Positions 1 through 9,102 are shown, counted from the stretch's first letter. The stretch: 48,313 bases of DNA from Natrialba chahannaoensis JCM 10990 (GCF_000337135.1 NZ_AOIN01000077.1:1-48313), one strand, 5' to 3'. Numbers and translations: made by a program. The notes: generated by a model not told the origin, from the sequence alone.

Positions 1-574
1 ATGGGTCCACGTTCGGTGACCATCCACGATCGTGAACCGATCGGGCGTCACCGAACTACCAAGGCTAACATCAGATCCCATCTGTACGGCGGACCGCAGG
101 GGTAGGATCCTCATTTCCTTCGGACGTATTCATAGGTCGTCTGGGGTACTTAACCCCTTCGGACCAGAACCGTCCGACGACAAAGTGAATGAACACTTCG
201 CCAATCACGCGTTCTTTGCAATCGTATCCGAATCCTCGTATGTACTTAAGGGCGTCGTCTCGTGATGCCGAGTGATCGGCAGCCGAAGAGACGGTACCCC
301 CAATCAACCACCAGAACGGTAGTCGGGACGAGAGATGGATACAGTGCCTGCCTCCGTGCCGGGAACCGGCCAGAGGGAACGTGGCGGCGTGCGCCACGTC
401 GTTCGCATTAGTGACGAGGAGAGGTGCATACATAAGGCCGTCGTCTCGGTCGGCGTCTGATCCACGTTGTTCATTCTCGCGATAGTGAGAGTCACGTTTG
501 CCGTAATAGTCGCCTAATCGGGATTTAGGGGCGATATTAGCCGTGTTTACGGAGTGGGGTGTCGACTATCACGT
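1..574. other. gene-free left edge with a pilin-like remnant
   Basis: No open frame here looks like a real gene: the frames have no family signature and the composition is mixed. The one thing worth noting lies on the plus strand at 335-517. If the TGA at 458-460 is ignored, this stretch reads as a charged leader containing ISDEER, then KAVVSVGV and a hydrophobic run ending FAVIVA. That arrangement resembles the N-terminus of haloarchaeal type IV pilins, so it may be a decayed gene start. Nothing else is recognised. Confidence 0.3.
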
Positions 575-865
575 ATGTCGGACGAAAAACGTGACCGACA
601 CGATTTAGCAACCAGGACCGTAGCTGTACGTATGGACCGATCAGGATTTGTCAAACTCTCGCTCATCGCGTTCGGTCTCGTCATCCTGAGCTTCTTCGTG
701 CGCGGGTTCAGTCAGCTTGCCCTGGGGCGGGACATTGCAGAAATGTTGCAAGCACCGTTCGCAATCATCGGGTTCGCACTACTCGTCTACCTGTTCGTAC
801 GCGCGACACTCGATGCGACCGGTCTCTGGGCAGTCAAGAATCCTGATTCGGAGAAAGACGCATAG
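575..865 (+). CDS. small two-helix membrane protein
   Basis: This is a 96-residue protein of unknown function. A charged N-terminus (MSDEKRDRHD, to about residue 28) is followed by two hydrophobic segments, at about residues 32-50 and 57-80, and a short charged tail. I chose the ATG at 575 because an in-frame upstream start would only add an unlikely MGCRLSR extension. It lies 63 bp upstream of hisD on the same strand, so the two could be cotranscribed, although nothing links it to histidine synthesis. The hydrophobic pattern supports a real gene, but I do not recognise the family. Confidence 0.72.
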   Translation: MSDEKRDRHDLATRTVAVRMDRSGFVKLSLIAFGLVILSFFVRGFSQLALGRDIAEMLQAPFAIIGFALLVYLFVRATLDATGLWAVKNPDSEKDA

Positions 866-928
866 AACGGGCAAAAAGCAAGGGGACGGAAGGAAACGGT
901 TTTTCGCTTCCCGAACGAATCTGGAGCC

Positions 929-2236
929 ATGACAATCGACGTTCGCGAAATTGCGGACCTCGGGCCGGACGACCGCGTCGCATTTTTCGACCGAGACGCT
1001 GGAATAGAGGGTGTTCGTGGAGATGTACGTGAGATCGTCAATCGCGTCCGCGAAGAGGGTGATGTCGCAGTGCGAGAGTTCACCAGTGAGTTCGACGGCG
1101 TCGAAGTCGGCAATCTCGAGATTACAGACGAGTGTGAGCGCGCGTACGACGAGCTCGAACAGGGACTTCGCGAAGCGATCGAATCTGCAGCGGCGAACGT
1201 CGAAGAGTTCCACGAGGCGCAAGTACCGGAAGATTGGCGACGCGAGTTCAGCGACGGCCGCGAACTGGGACGTAGATTTCGACCGATCGACCGCGTCGGC
1301 GTCTATGTCCCCGGTGGAGACGCAGCCTATCCCTCGAGTGCACTCATGGGAATCATCCCGGCAGTCGTCGCGGGCGTCGAACACGTCTCAGTAGTAACGC
1401 CACCTGCTGAGAAGCTGAACCCGGTAACGCTTGCGGCGATCCACGTCGCGGGTGCGGACGCGGTCTACAGTGTTGGCGGCGCACAGGCTGTCGCAGCGCT
1501 CGCCTACGGAACAGAGAGCATCACGCGTGTACAGAAGATCGTCGGGCCCGGGAACAAGTGGGTCACCGCTGCCAAAGCCGAGGTTCGCGGCGATGTCGAA
1601 ATTGACTTTCTGGCAGGTCCGAGCGAAGTCGTCGTGGTCGCAGACGACACTGCCGATCCGGAACTCGTTGCGTCCGAACTCGTCGCACAGGCAGAACACG
1701 ATCCGAACGCGTCGGTCCTGGCAGTGACCGATAACGAGGAGACGGCAACAGCCATCGCAGCTGCCACAGACGAGCAGGCTAGTTCGCGCGCGCGTGAAGA
1801 CGTGATTCGTTCGGTCCTCGAGTCCGATGCCAGTGGCGTCCTCTTGGCGCGGTCGATGAGCGAGGCGATCCTCTTTACCGAGGAGTATGCGCCGGAGCAC
1901 CTGTCGATTCTCGCAGCAGACGACGAGGCACTGCTGGATCGGATCGACAGTGCCGGGAGTGTTTTCCTCGGGCCTGAAACGCCGGTTGCAGCGGGAGATT
2001 ACGCTAGTGGAACGAACCACGTGTTGCCGACGAACGGTGGTGCGCAGGTTACAGGGGGCCTGTCGGTCGAAACGTTCGTCCGGTCGACGACGGTGCAGCG
2101 GCTCTCGTCCGACGGGTTAGCGGACCTCGGTGAGACGATTACGACGCTTGCCGAAGCCGAAGGTCTCGATGCGCACGCGGAGAGTGTTCGTATTCGGCTT
2201 GATCGGAGCCGAGGAGCCGAACAGGAGCAGGAGTAG
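929..2236 (+). CDS. hisD: histidinol dehydrogenase
   Basis: This 435-residue protein has the usual length for HisD, which oxidises L-histidinol to L-histidine in two NAD-dependent steps, the last reactions of histidine synthesis. Recognisable family blocks are GRRFRPIDRVGVYVPGG, the GPGNKWVTAAK nucleotide-side loop, DFLAGPSEVVVVAD, the metal-site region AQAEHDP, and EEYAPEHLS with its conserved Glu-His pair. The C-terminal part carries GDYASGTNHVLPT, also typical. The ATG follows GGAGCC. Other his genes are not in the window, as expected for haloarchaea, where the pathway is scattered. The C-terminus ends in a Glu/Gln-rich tail outside the conserved fold. Confidence 0.97.
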   Translation: MTIDVREIADLGPDDRVAFFDRDAGIEGVRGDVREIVNRVREEGDVAVREFTSEFDGVEVGNLEITDECERAYDELEQGLREAIESAAANVEEFHEAQVPEDWRREFSDGRELGRRFRPIDRVGVYVPGGDAAYPSSALMGIIPAVVAGVEHVSVVTPPAEKLNPVTLAAIHVAGADAVYSVGGAQAVAALAYGTESITRVQKIVGPGNKWVTAAKAEVRGDVEIDFLAGPSEVVVVADDTADPELVASELVAQAEHDPNASVLAVTDNEETATAIAAATDEQASSRAREDVIRSVLESDASGVLLARSMSEAILFTEEYAPEHLSILAADDEALLDRIDSAGSVFLGPETPVAAGDYASGTNHVLPTNGGAQVTGGLSVETFVRSTTVQRLSSDGLADLGETITTLAEAEGLDAHAESVRIRLDRSRGAEQEQE

Positions 2237-2456
2237 CAGCAGAGTGAGCGGAGAGCAAAGCTAAGAGGCAGAAGCCAGAGAGCAGTAACAGGAAGACAAC
2301 AGGTGGGTGCACGCGAACGATTTGCCAGACCGCAGAGGCTACCGCCTGCTGTCAGCGTCGACGACGACTCACAGACAAGGACGTATAACAACCCCGTACA
2401 GCCCGTCTTGGACCCGGATACTCCACAGCCTGGTTTTACGTCACTGCATCACGGAG

Positions 2457-2684
2457 ATGGTCGTGATGCAACCGCGTGAGGTCGATCCGACCGACGGGCG
2501 GGTTCTCGAGCGGAACTACGATTACGCACAGCGAAACGTTCGACTCCTCGCGATGTGGTACGAGTGTGATGTCGAACGGGTACTCGAGTTGCTGGCGGAA
2601 CACGAGGTTGAGCTGTCGCGAAATGATCGGTTGGAGTTTGGATCGTACTACCGGTCTGTGCGGAGAGAGTTGGGAGCGAGGTGA
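2457..2684 (+). CDS. small hypothetical protein
   Basis: This protein has 75 residues from the ATG at 2457, or 72 from the ATG at 2466. It is charged and predicted helical, with VLERNYDYAQRNVRLLAMWYECDVERVLELL followed by a second helix pattern, and it ends RRELGAR. It has no membrane segment, no cysteine pairs and no motif I can name. The frame stays open further upstream, but that part has a composition unlike the rest. It sits alone between hisD and the iscA-like gene. The regular helical periodicity and acidic composition support coding; its function is unknown. Confidence 0.6.
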   Translation: MVVMQPREVDPTDGRVLERNYDYAQRNVRLLAMWYECDVERVLELLAEHEVELSRNDRLEFGSYYRSVRRELGAR

Positions 2685-2846
2685 GCGTGTCGGAGAGTGA
2701 GTACTCGGACGTTCTGTGACCGGGAGGGCGAATACGTCAGGATTCGTGTCCACTCTCCGAGTCGGAAATAGAGCCGCAGGGACGATCTCCGATGATCGAC
2801 TTCCGAGGGCGTCAAGGTTAACATCGTTGGGCAGGAATGAAGTAGT

Positions 2847-3221
2847 ATGAGCACGGACAGCGTCGACGGCGGACAGGCAGAGACGCGCCCCGAGATTGAA
2901 GTGAGTGAGACTGCAGCAGAGCAGGCACTTTCGCTGCTCGACGGCGAAGGGATGGACCCCAGTGAGGCAGGACTGCGGCTGTTCGTCCAGCAGGGCGGCT
3001 GTGCGGGACTGTCCTACGGAATGCGCTTCGACGATGCGCCGGACGAGGACGACACGATTTACAATCACCACGATCTGCGCGTGTTTGTCGATCCGGCGAG
3101 TTTGAAGTATATCGAAGGGAGCGTGCTCGACTACGAGAACGGACTGCAGGCCGAAGGGTTCCACGTCGAAAACCCGAACGTTGTCAGCGAGTGCGGCTGT
3201 GGTGAGTCGTTCCGAACGTAG
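2847..3221 (+). CDS. IscA/ErpA/HesB-type iron-sulfur carrier
   Basis: This 124-residue protein belongs to the A-type carrier family, which accepts Fe-S clusters from the Suf scaffold and passes them to apo-enzymes in the cytoplasm. The three conserved cysteines are present: one in QQGGCAGLSYGM and two in the C-terminal SECGCGESF. Residues 1-15 are a poorly conserved acidic extension common in haloarchaea, and the core domain begins near residue 17 (IEVSETAAEQA). Phylogenetic placement among IscA, ErpA and HesB cannot be settled by eye, so no symbol is given. It converges with the dodecin gene downstream. Confidence 0.93.
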   Translation: MSTDSVDGGQAETRPEIEVSETAAEQALSLLDGEGMDPSEAGLRLFVQQGGCAGLSYGMRFDDAPDEDDTIYNHHDLRVFVDPASLKYIEGSVLDYENGLQAEGFHVENPNVVSECGCGESFRT

Positions 3222-3494
3222 ACCGGTGGGGACCGAGACAACGCTGTACCTGTTGTCTTGACTGTCCTGACTGTCCTGACTGTCCCGAGTCGATTGCGCG
3301 CGACGTCCGCACTAGCTGGATCCGTATTCGTTGTATTTGCTCTGTTCGTTGTATTCGCTACTTGCCACCGTTGCTCGCCAGTCGCCATTCGCGACTGTCG
3401 ACTTGCTATATACCGGTTATAACGTCTCAGTGGCGACTTCGCGAGGAGCGACTGGCTGCCGGTTGGTGGCCAGCGCTCGGTGATCGTTCTTGGA
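3222..3494. other. convergent intergenic region with short repeats
   Basis: This 273-bp stretch lies between the converging iscA-like and dodecin genes. It holds three tandem copies of TGACTGTCC (3259-3285), then a pyrimidine-rich tract with repeated TTCGTTGTATT words (about 3326-3360), and the near-palindrome TATATACCGGTTATA (about 3414-3428). No gene is apparent. Confidence 0.6.
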
Positions 3495-3695
3495 CTACTC
3501 CTCGAGTTGGAACGCAACGGTGACCTCTGCCTGGTACTCGCGGTCGTCTGCTGTCGCGACTTCGACGCCGAGTTCATCGACCTCCGCCCACTGGACGTTC
3601 TGGAGGGTCTCTTCTGCCCGGTCGATTGCGTTGTCCGCTGCGTCGTCGAAGCTTTCCGTGCTGGTGCCGATGAGGGTGATCTTCTTGAAAACCAT
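3495..3695 (-). CDS. dodecin, flavin-binding protein
   Basis: This 66-residue protein matches archaeal dodecins, which form hollow dodecamers that store and protect riboflavin or FMN in the cytoplasm. The sequence starts [12 protein letters not shown] and has the dodecin beta-alpha-beta-beta pattern, with [17 protein letters not shown] as the helix and QWAEV carrying the tryptophan that stacks on flavin. I chose the ATG at 3695 because a TATA-like element sits about 29 bases upstream, which implies a leaderless transcript. An upstream in-frame start adding MTAA is possible but would lie ahead of the expected RNA start. Confidence 0.93.
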   Translation of the reverse strand: MVFKKITLIGTSTESFDDAADNAIDRAEETLQNVQWAEVDELGVEVATADDREYQAEVTVAFQLEE

Positions 3696-3720
3696 CGCGG
3701 CAGTCACTACCTGACATGGC

Positions 3721-3728
3721 GGTATAAA
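3721..3728 (-). promoter_or_regulatory. TATA box of the dodecin gene
   Basis: On the minus strand this reads TTTATACC, centred about 29 bases upstream of the dodecin ATG. That is the normal archaeal TATA-to-start distance for a transcript with no leader. Confidence 0.6.
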
Positions 3729-3847
3729 GATACCCCGTCAGTGAACGGTTTTAACACTGTTTCAGCGTCAGGAGAGTAACGAGAGATCTCGAGAACGGAG
3801 GTCACGAGGCGTGAACGTTTTTGAGGACGCCGATACCACGTCTACCC

Positions 3848-5062
3848 ATGCCAATTGATGACGAAACGAAGGGGGCGATCGACGTGTCGAAGATTGACGA
3901 ACTGACGCCGCCGAATCGGACGCTGATGGGCCCCGGTCCGAGTGATGTGCATCCACGCGTGCTACAGTCGATGAGTACACCACTGGTCGGCCATCTCGAC
4001 CCGTCGTTCGTCGAGATCATGAACGAGGTGCAGGAACTGCTTCGCTACACCTTCCGGACGGACAATCAGTGGACGATTCCAGTCTCGGGGACTGGTTCGG
4101 CCGCGATGGAGGCCGCGATCGGCAACGTCGTCGAACCGGGAGATACCATGCTCGTCCCGACAAACGGCTACTTCGGCGGACGGATGGCGTCGATGGCTCG
4201 CCGCGCTGGCGGTGACGTTGTCGAAGTCGATGCACCATGGGGAGAACCGCTCGACCCTGCTGACGTGTCCGACGCGATGGCCGAACACGATCCCGACGTG
4301 TTCGGGTTCGTCCACGCGGAGACGAGCACTGGCGTCCGCCAGCCGAACGTTCCAGAACTCACTGCAACGGCGCACGACCACAATGCGCTCGTCGTCGCCG
4401 ACACCGTCACCTCGATCGGTGGTGTCGAACTCCGCGTCGACGAGTGGGATATCGACATCGCCTACGCGGGGCCCCAGAAGTGTCTCTCCTGTCCGCCGGG
4501 TGCGAGTCCGCTCACGCTCTCGGACAAGGCGATGGAGAAGGTTCTCTCGCGCGAGAAGGACCCGCGCTCGTGGTACCTCGACCTCTCCCTGCTCGAGGGG
4601 TACTGGGGCGACGAACGCGCCTATCACCACACCGCACCGATCACGAACGTCTACGCCATCCGGGAGGCGCTGCGACTCGTCGCCGAGGAAGGCATCGAAG
4701 AACGCTGGGCGCGCCACGAGCGACTCGCGGGCGCGTTGAAGGCTGGCGTTGAGGGGATGGGTCTCGAGATGAATGCACCGGATGAGTTCTGGCTACCGAG
4801 TCTCAACGCCGTCCGCGTTCCCGACGGGATCGACGACGGCGTGGTCTGTGCCGAACTTATCGAGCGCTACGATCTCGAAATCGCAAGCGGGCTCGGCGAC
4901 CTCGATGGGGAAATATTCCGGATCGGTTGTATGGGGTACTCTGCCCGACCCGAGAACGTGATCTACGTCGTAACAGCACTCGGCGACGTACTCGAGTCCC
5001 TCGGTGCGTCGGTGGACCCTGGTTCGGGTGTGTCGGCGGTGCGACGAGCACTGTCTGAGTAA
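3848..5062 (+). CDS. class V aminotransferase, alanine-glyoxylate / serine-pyruvate type
   Basis: This 404-residue PLP enzyme of the class V (AGXT/SPT-like) family transfers an amino group between small amino acids and 2-oxoacids such as glyoxylate or pyruvate. The start of the fold, NRTLMGPGPSDVHPRVL, is characteristic. The Schiff-base lysine is Lys211 in AYAGPQKCLSCPPG, and Asp185 in VVADTVTSIGG should contact the PLP nitrogen. GTGSAAMEAA (81-90) fits the phosphate-binding turn. I preferred the ATG at 3848 over an in-frame TTG 27 bases upstream. It stands alone, so the exact substrate pair is not shown by context. Confidence 0.93.
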   Translation: MPIDDETKGAIDVSKIDELTPPNRTLMGPGPSDVHPRVLQSMSTPLVGHLDPSFVEIMNEVQELLRYTFRTDNQWTIPVSGTGSAAMEAAIGNVVEPGDTMLVPTNGYFGGRMASMARRAGGDVVEVDAPWGEPLDPADVSDAMAEHDPDVFGFVHAETSTGVRQPNVPELTATAHDHNALVVADTVTSIGGVELRVDEWDIDIAYAGPQKCLSCPPGASPLTLSDKAMEKVLSREKDPRSWYLDLSLLEGYWGDERAYHHTAPITNVYAIREALRLVAEEGIEERWARHERLAGALKAGVEGMGLEMNAPDEFWLPSLNAVRVPDGIDDGVVCAELIERYDLEIASGLGDLDGEIFRIGCMGYSARPENVIYVVTALGDVLESLGASVDPGSGVSAVRRALSE

Positions 5063-5105
5063 GTAGGATGCGAAGTAGGTGCTGAGTGGATTGTGGGAGG
5101 GTGCT

Positions 5106-5230
5106 GCTGTGAGCGGAAGGGGTCCCGTAGGCGGAGAGGTGTTGTCAGCGGAAGTGCTGTCAGCGGGCGTGTTGTAAGCGAGAGTGCTGTCAGTGGGGGT
5201 GTTGTCAGCGCGCGGTGCTGCAAGCAGCGT
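5106..5230. repeat. degenerate 15-bp tandem repeat
   Basis: Seven imperfect units of about 15 bp fit the pattern GYTGTCAGCGGRAGT. One starts at 5106, then after a 20-bp gap units start at 5141, 5156, 5171, 5186, 5201 and 5217. First bases alternate between GTTG and GCTG. The array lies just after the aminotransferase stop. It stays open in some frames only because 15 is a multiple of 3, and I do not believe it codes for protein. Confidence 0.75.
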
Positions 5231-5375
5231 GTGGCAACACAGTCGGTGAACACCTCGGCCACTACTCTCTATCGTCACTGAACTGCGAGGGACCGACGGC
5301 TCGAGGCTGAAGAAATGGGAAAATAGGCCGGAGTGTGGTTGCAGCGCGGGCAGATTGTAGCTGAAGGACAACGAG

Positions 5376-5699
5376 TCAGGCGGAGGCTCGCGGTCCTGGT
5401 GGGGCGCGTTCGACCTGATAGTCCTCTCCGTCGACGACGATGATTGCCCACTCGTAGCTGGGGTTTGTGCTGCGAAGCTGGTTTTCGAGATCGGCTGCGT
5501 CCTCGGGCTGTGCGACGAAACAGTGGAACTGTTCTGTCGACGAGGACGGAAGTTCAGCGTTCTCGAAGACGGTGTTTACGTGGACGACTTTCCACGCGCG
5601 TTCGGCCCGAAACGCGGGGCCGGACCCTTCGACGGTGTATCCAAGCTCGGCGAAGATCGACCTGGCCTGCTCGACGAGTCGCATGTTAACAGGACCCAT
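5376..5699 (-). CDS. haloarchaeal conserved small protein (DUF7116-like)
   Basis: This 107-residue soluble protein begins MGPVNMRLVEQARSIFAELGYTVEG. It has an alpha/beta pattern, with strands around KVVHVNTVF, FHCFVAQ and WAIIVVDG, and ends in a Pro/Ala-rich tail. I recall this as a haloarchaea-restricted family annotated as DUF7116, but that is from memory. The start could be either the ATG at 5699 or the one at 5684 (MRLVEQ). The only cysteine is buried in FHCFVA, so a metal site is unlikely. Function is unknown and the neighbours give no clue. Confidence 0.8.
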   Translation of the reverse strand: MGPVNMRLVEQARSIFAELGYTVEGSGPAFRAERAWKVVHVNTVFENAELPSSSTEQFHCFVAQPEDAADLENQLRSTNPSYEWAIIVVDGEDYQVERAPPGPRASA

Positions 5700-5907
5700 T
5701 CGAATCGAGATACGTCACCCAGTAGCATAAATGTTGGTACGAACGCCAGACAAGGGATGCTCCCAGACAAATACCAGTACAAGACAGGGTTTTGTTGACA
5801 AACAGTCTCCGCCCACAGAATCACGAACCGGTAATAGTCAATTAGCGGTGGGCGGTCATCGGCCGATCACGGAGAATGGAAAAGAACGAGGTGAGTAGTG
5901 GGATCAA

Positions 5908-6147
5908 CTATTCGTGTGCCGCGTCCCACTCCGTCGGCTTTCGGAAGTTACCACACCGGTTGCACTTGATCCGGCCCATGGAGTCCATCGCGTTATCGAC
6001 ACCCTCACAGTTCGTACAGAACCACCCGTATCGGGTGTCGGCGTCGCTCGTTTCGTAGACGACGAGAAAGGGCCCCTTCGATCCCGTATCGCCGTCGGCT
6101 TGCGAGACGAAGACGGTATCGCCGTCTTCGGTAACGATCGATCGCAT
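5908..6147 (-). CDS. small zinc-ribbon protein (DUF5816-like)
   Basis: This 79-residue protein has an N-terminal beta-rich part (MRSIVTEDGDTVFVSQADGD, then GPFLVVYETSDADTRYGWFC) and a four-cysteine zinc ribbon formed by CTNC and CNRC about 16 residues apart. The C-terminus is KPTEWDAAHE. It resembles a widespread haloarchaeal family of small zinc-finger proteins, probably DUF5816. Such proteins are proposed to bind nucleic acid or protein partners, but no specific role is shown here. It is divergently oriented from the uspA-like gene. Confidence 0.83.
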   Translation of the reverse strand: MRSIVTEDGDTVFVSQADGDTGSKGPFLVVYETSDADTRYGWFCTNCEGVDNAMDSMGRIKCNRCGNFRKPTEWDAAHE

Positions 6148-6263
6148 GTCGAGGAATACTCACGCGCCCGGTAAATGACTGTCTGTCTCAGCAACACTGG
6201 ACGGGCGAGTGGTCGCGTGTGAGTATGATGGTCTTACCCATAGGAGAGTGGCACTAACTGAAA

Positions 6264-6271
6264 CCTTTACC
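6264..6271 (+). promoter_or_regulatory. TATA-like element of the UspA gene
   Basis: CCTTTACC, preceded by a BRE-like ACTGAAA, is centred about 29 bases before the ATG at 6297. This fits a leaderless transcript. Confidence 0.45.
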
Positions 6272-6296
6272 CGCGCGGAAATCGTTCGATGGTGTA

Positions 6297-6707
6297 ATGG
6301 CGCTTGTCGTGGTTCCCGTTCGATATCCGCTGACGAAACATTCGCGGCGGACGCTCGAGGAGGCGGTTGAGATCGCCCACGAGCGTGATGCGGCACTGAC
6401 GGTTCTCCATGTTGACCTCTATCAGAACGGGAAGAAAGTAACGAGAATTGATCTGAAAAGTGCAGTCGAACGCGCAGTCGGACCGGTCGAGAACGCCCGC
6501 TACGTCGTCCGAACCGGGTTCCTCGTCGAAGAGAGTATTCTTGACGAGGTTGCAGCCGAGAACGCCGACATCGTCGTTATCGGCAGTCAACAGGCGAGTC
6601 GACTGCGTCGTCTCTTCCGTCGACTGACGGACAATCCGGATATCGACCGCTATCTGCGGACGCACCTCGACTGCGAGGTTATTACGGTCGAGAGTGCTCG
6701 CGCGTAA
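6297..6707 (+). CDS. universal stress protein family (UspA)
   Basis: This 136-residue single-domain Usp fold protein opens with MALVVVPVRYPLTKHSRRTLEEAVEIAHERDAALTVLHV, the typical first strand and helix. ADIVVIGSQQASRLRRLFR corresponds to the region that carries the ATP-binding GxxGx9G(S/T) motif in ATP-binding members. Here the motif is not intact: glutamine, arginine and leucine replace the expected glycine spacing, so it may not bind ATP. A lysine/arginine-rich middle (NGKKVTRIDLK) is a little unusual for this acidic proteome. Usp proteins generally respond to starvation or stress; the specific role is unknown. Confidence 0.88.
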   Translation: MALVVVPVRYPLTKHSRRTLEEAVEIAHERDAALTVLHVDLYQNGKKVTRIDLKSAVERAVGPVENARYVVRTGFLVEESILDEVAAENADIVVIGSQQASRLRRLFRRLTDNPDIDRYLRTHLDCEVITVESARA

Positions 6708-6767
6708 CCGGCGATACGTCTGGCGGCAAACTGTTCACTGATTCGTTCGTCTTCTGGCCTGCTCCTG

Positions 6768-7784
6768 TCAGGAATCCCCTAACTCCGGATCGGAGTCTAT
6801 CTGCATCGCTTCCCCGTCACGGTCGGCATCGTGTGCGTTTCTGTGCTCGTAGCCGGGTGCGGGACTATCATCGTCTCCATCACCGACCGCGACACGGGCA
6901 ACACCTGTCGTTTCGTCAAAGACGTGGTGGCGGTGTGGGTACGCGAACTCGATATCGAGATCTGCAAAGCGCGACCGGACCGCCGACTGCACCTGGGAGC
7001 GAGCGATCCGTTGTTTGTAGGGGTGTTGAACCCAGAACGCCAGCGTGAGCAGGATTCCGTTGTCCGCGTAGGAGTCGATCGTACAGACCGGCGCAGCCGC
7101 GTACCGGGCGCTCCCGATCCGGATATCCGGACCGCCGCCGATAACCATGTCGACGCTTCGCGCCGCCCGCTCTGCGTGCCGCCGAGCGGCCTCGATATCG
7201 CTCTCGTAGGTCACCTCGAACTCGACCGAAATTCGTGTCCGCTCGTCCTCTGCGGAGTAGTTGATCACGTCGCGCGTGTAAATCTCCGAATTGGGAATGA
7301 CGATGAAGGTGTTCTCGAGTGTGAAAATTTTCGTGTAGCGGATCGTGATGTCTTCGACGAAGCCGGTGTGGCCCTCGTCGGTAATTTCGATCATGTCGCC
7401 GATCTCGTAGGGCCGGTCTGCGAGCACAAAGATCCCAGTAACGAAACTACTGACCAGCGGTGCGAGGACGACCGCGATGACGGCGGAAATGACGGTAACC
7501 GAGAGGAGCAGTTCCGTATCACCGACCCCGAGTACGCCGGCCGCGACCGCGAACGCCATGACGAGCACGGAGATGCGAACCCCACGGAGAACCGTCCGGG
7601 TGACGCTCGGCCGCTCGATTCGGCGAGCGACGGTCCGGCCGGTGAGGCGAACGACGACGTTCGAGAGGTACCAGCCGATCACCACGACGACGAGCGCAAC
7701 GATAATCTCGCTGACACCGAAGGGAACGTTGTCTTGTAGCACCTCCACGGGTGAGCGTGTTCCCCTCAGAGACTCCTCTAGCAT
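6768..7784 (-). CDS. MscS-family mechanosensitive channel
   Basis: This 338-residue small-conductance mechanosensitive channel subunit is expected to form homoheptamers in the cell membrane that open on osmotic downshock. Three hydrophobic segments lie at about residues 22-48, 68-90 and 93-120, the last being the pore-lining helix. The MscS beta domain follows, with RPYEIGDMIEI and the conserved IPNSEIYTRDVINYS. The C-terminal alpha/beta domain runs to about residue 295, followed by an acidic disordered tail (GDGDDDSPAPG onward). It stands alone and converges with the uspA-like gene. Confidence 0.94.
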   Translation of the reverse strand: MLEESLRGTRSPVEVLQDNVPFGVSEIIVALVVVVIGWYLSNVVVRLTGRTVARRIERPSVTRTVLRGVRISVLVMAFAVAAGVLGVGDTELLLSVTVISAVIAVVLAPLVSSFVTGIFVLADRPYEIGDMIEITDEGHTGFVEDITIRYTKIFTLENTFIVIPNSEIYTRDVINYSAEDERTRISVEFEVTYESDIEAARRHAERAARSVDMVIGGGPDIRIGSARYAAAPVCTIDSYADNGILLTLAFWVQHPYKQRIARSQVQSAVRSRFADLDIEFAYPHRHHVFDETTGVARVAVGDGDDDSPAPGYEHRNAHDADRDGEAMQIDSDPELGDS

Positions 7785-7999
7785 GGGAGCACACTCACGG
7801 CGGCAGTGGTTAAGGGTTCTGTCCGCAGGGTTGTGACACTCGAGTACGACGGCAGTCCAGACCTGACTGGGTGGTGATTCAAGGGTGGCCGAGGTGATCT
7901 GGGAAGGGTGGTTGAGTTCAGGAGTGAGTGTGGGCGGTGTCCGTTCCCTGCGGTGGCCTCAAAATAACCTGATTTCGAAAAGAGGTGCTACTCGATACA

Positions 8000-8017
8000 T
8001 AATAAATCATTTATCCA
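8000..8017 (+). promoter_or_regulatory. promoter of the TrmB-type regulator
   Basis: The AT-rich stretch ATAATAAATCATTTATCC is centred close to 27 bases upstream of the ATG at 8038 and is the only AT-rich patch nearby. It fits an archaeal TATA region for a leaderless transcript. AAATCATTT is nearly symmetric and could also be an operator. Confidence 0.45.
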
Positions 8018-8037
8018 TCGGGACCGTAGGGTGGGGT

Positions 8038-9102
8038 ATGGCATCAGACGAACTGCGCTCGACCGTCGAGCGCGTCGGGGATCGGTTCAACCTTGGCGAG
8101 TACGAGATCGACGCCTATCTCACCGTCCTAGAACACGGCCAACTCACAGCAAGTGAGATCGCTGATCGAACCGATATTCCCCAGCCCCGCGTCTACGACA
8201 CCGTCCGCAGCCTTAGCGACCGCGGATTGGTCGAACTGCGCGAATCGCGTCCGATGAAGGTCGTCGCGATCGACCCCGGTGAGGCCTTCGACGACGTCCA
8301 GAGTTCGCTCGAGCAGATGATCGACGAACTCGAGGCACGTTACACCGCGCCCGCCCGCGACACCGAAGCGGTTTCGCTGGTCAAGTCCCGATCGACGATC
8401 CTCCGGTACCTAGAGGAGGTCATCGACGCTGCGGAATACGAGCTCTCGCTGTCGCTGACACCCGGGCTGTTGACCCGGTTCGAGGACGAACTCCGCAACG
8501 CGGTCGACGACGGCGTCAGTGTGGATCTGATCGTCACGCCCGCATCCGACGCGCTGGACCCGGACGAGTTCGACTATCAAGACGTCGCGACGACAGTCCG
8601 CGCCCGCCGCGGTATCACGACGCCGGTCATCGCCGTCGCGGACGGGAATTACTCCGTCTACGCGACCCAGGACGCCTTGCGTGACGACCAGGATCGCTAC
8701 GGCGTCATCTTCAACCGCTCCTCGCTCGGCTTCCTCGTCTCCGGCTTCTTCGGAACGGTCCTCTGGACGACCGCCGAAGAGACGCTGAGCGAGGACGGCT
8801 CGAAGCGCTCCTACCCCCGCAAGTACGCCTCGATCCGGCGCTGCGTGAAAGACCTCATCGAGGAGGGTGGCGAGTTCTACGCCACCATCGAGGGCCGCGA
8901 TGTTGAGATCGGCGGCACTCGAATCGTTCGCGGGCGCGTCCTCGATATCTCCTTCGAGGTCAGCGAGGAAGTTGCGAGTCTCACCGTCGAGACCGAGGAG
9001 GGTGAGGAAGTCACCGTCGGCGGCCGCGTCGCCGCACTCGAGGACATCGAAGGCCACGAGATCCACATCGGGCGCAACAAGCCCCCGTCGATCGACGACT
9101 AG
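8038..9102 (+). CDS. TrmB-family sugar-responsive transcription regulator
   Basis: This 354-residue protein has an N-terminal winged helix-turn-helix (about residues 17-90, [30 protein letters not shown]) typical of TrmB, then a coiled linker. A large C-terminal effector domain follows, matching the sugar-binding part of TrmB regulators in length and in the block [27 protein letters not shown]. TrmB proteins repress or activate sugar transport and central metabolism genes according to bound sugar. The gene lies 333 bp upstream of a carbohydrate ABC operon on the same strand, so local control of that operon is the likely role. I preferred the ATG at 8038 because the TATA region directly precedes it. 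Confidence 0.9.
   Translation: MASDELRSTVERVGDRFNLGEYEIDAYLTVLEHGQLTASEIADRTDIPQPRVYDTVRSLSDRGLVELRESRPMKVVAIDPGEAFDDVQSSLEQMIDELEARYTAPARDTEAVSLVKSRSTILRYLEEVIDAAEYELSLSLTPGLLTRFEDELRNAVDDGVSVDLIVTPASDALDPDEFDYQDVATTVRARRGITTPVIAVADGNYSVYATQDALRDDQDRYGVIFNRSSLGFLVSGFFGTVLWTTAEETLSEDGSKRSYPRKYASIRRCVKDLIEEGGEFYATIEGRDVEIGGTRIVRGRVLDISFEVSEEVASLTVETEEGEEVTVGGRVAALEDIEGHEIHIGRNKPPSIDD

Noticed and set aside
5093-5281. Open frame of 62 codons through the 15-bp repeats
   Set aside because: It is open because the repeat period is a multiple of three; its repetitive Val-Ser-Gly product has no start signal or family.
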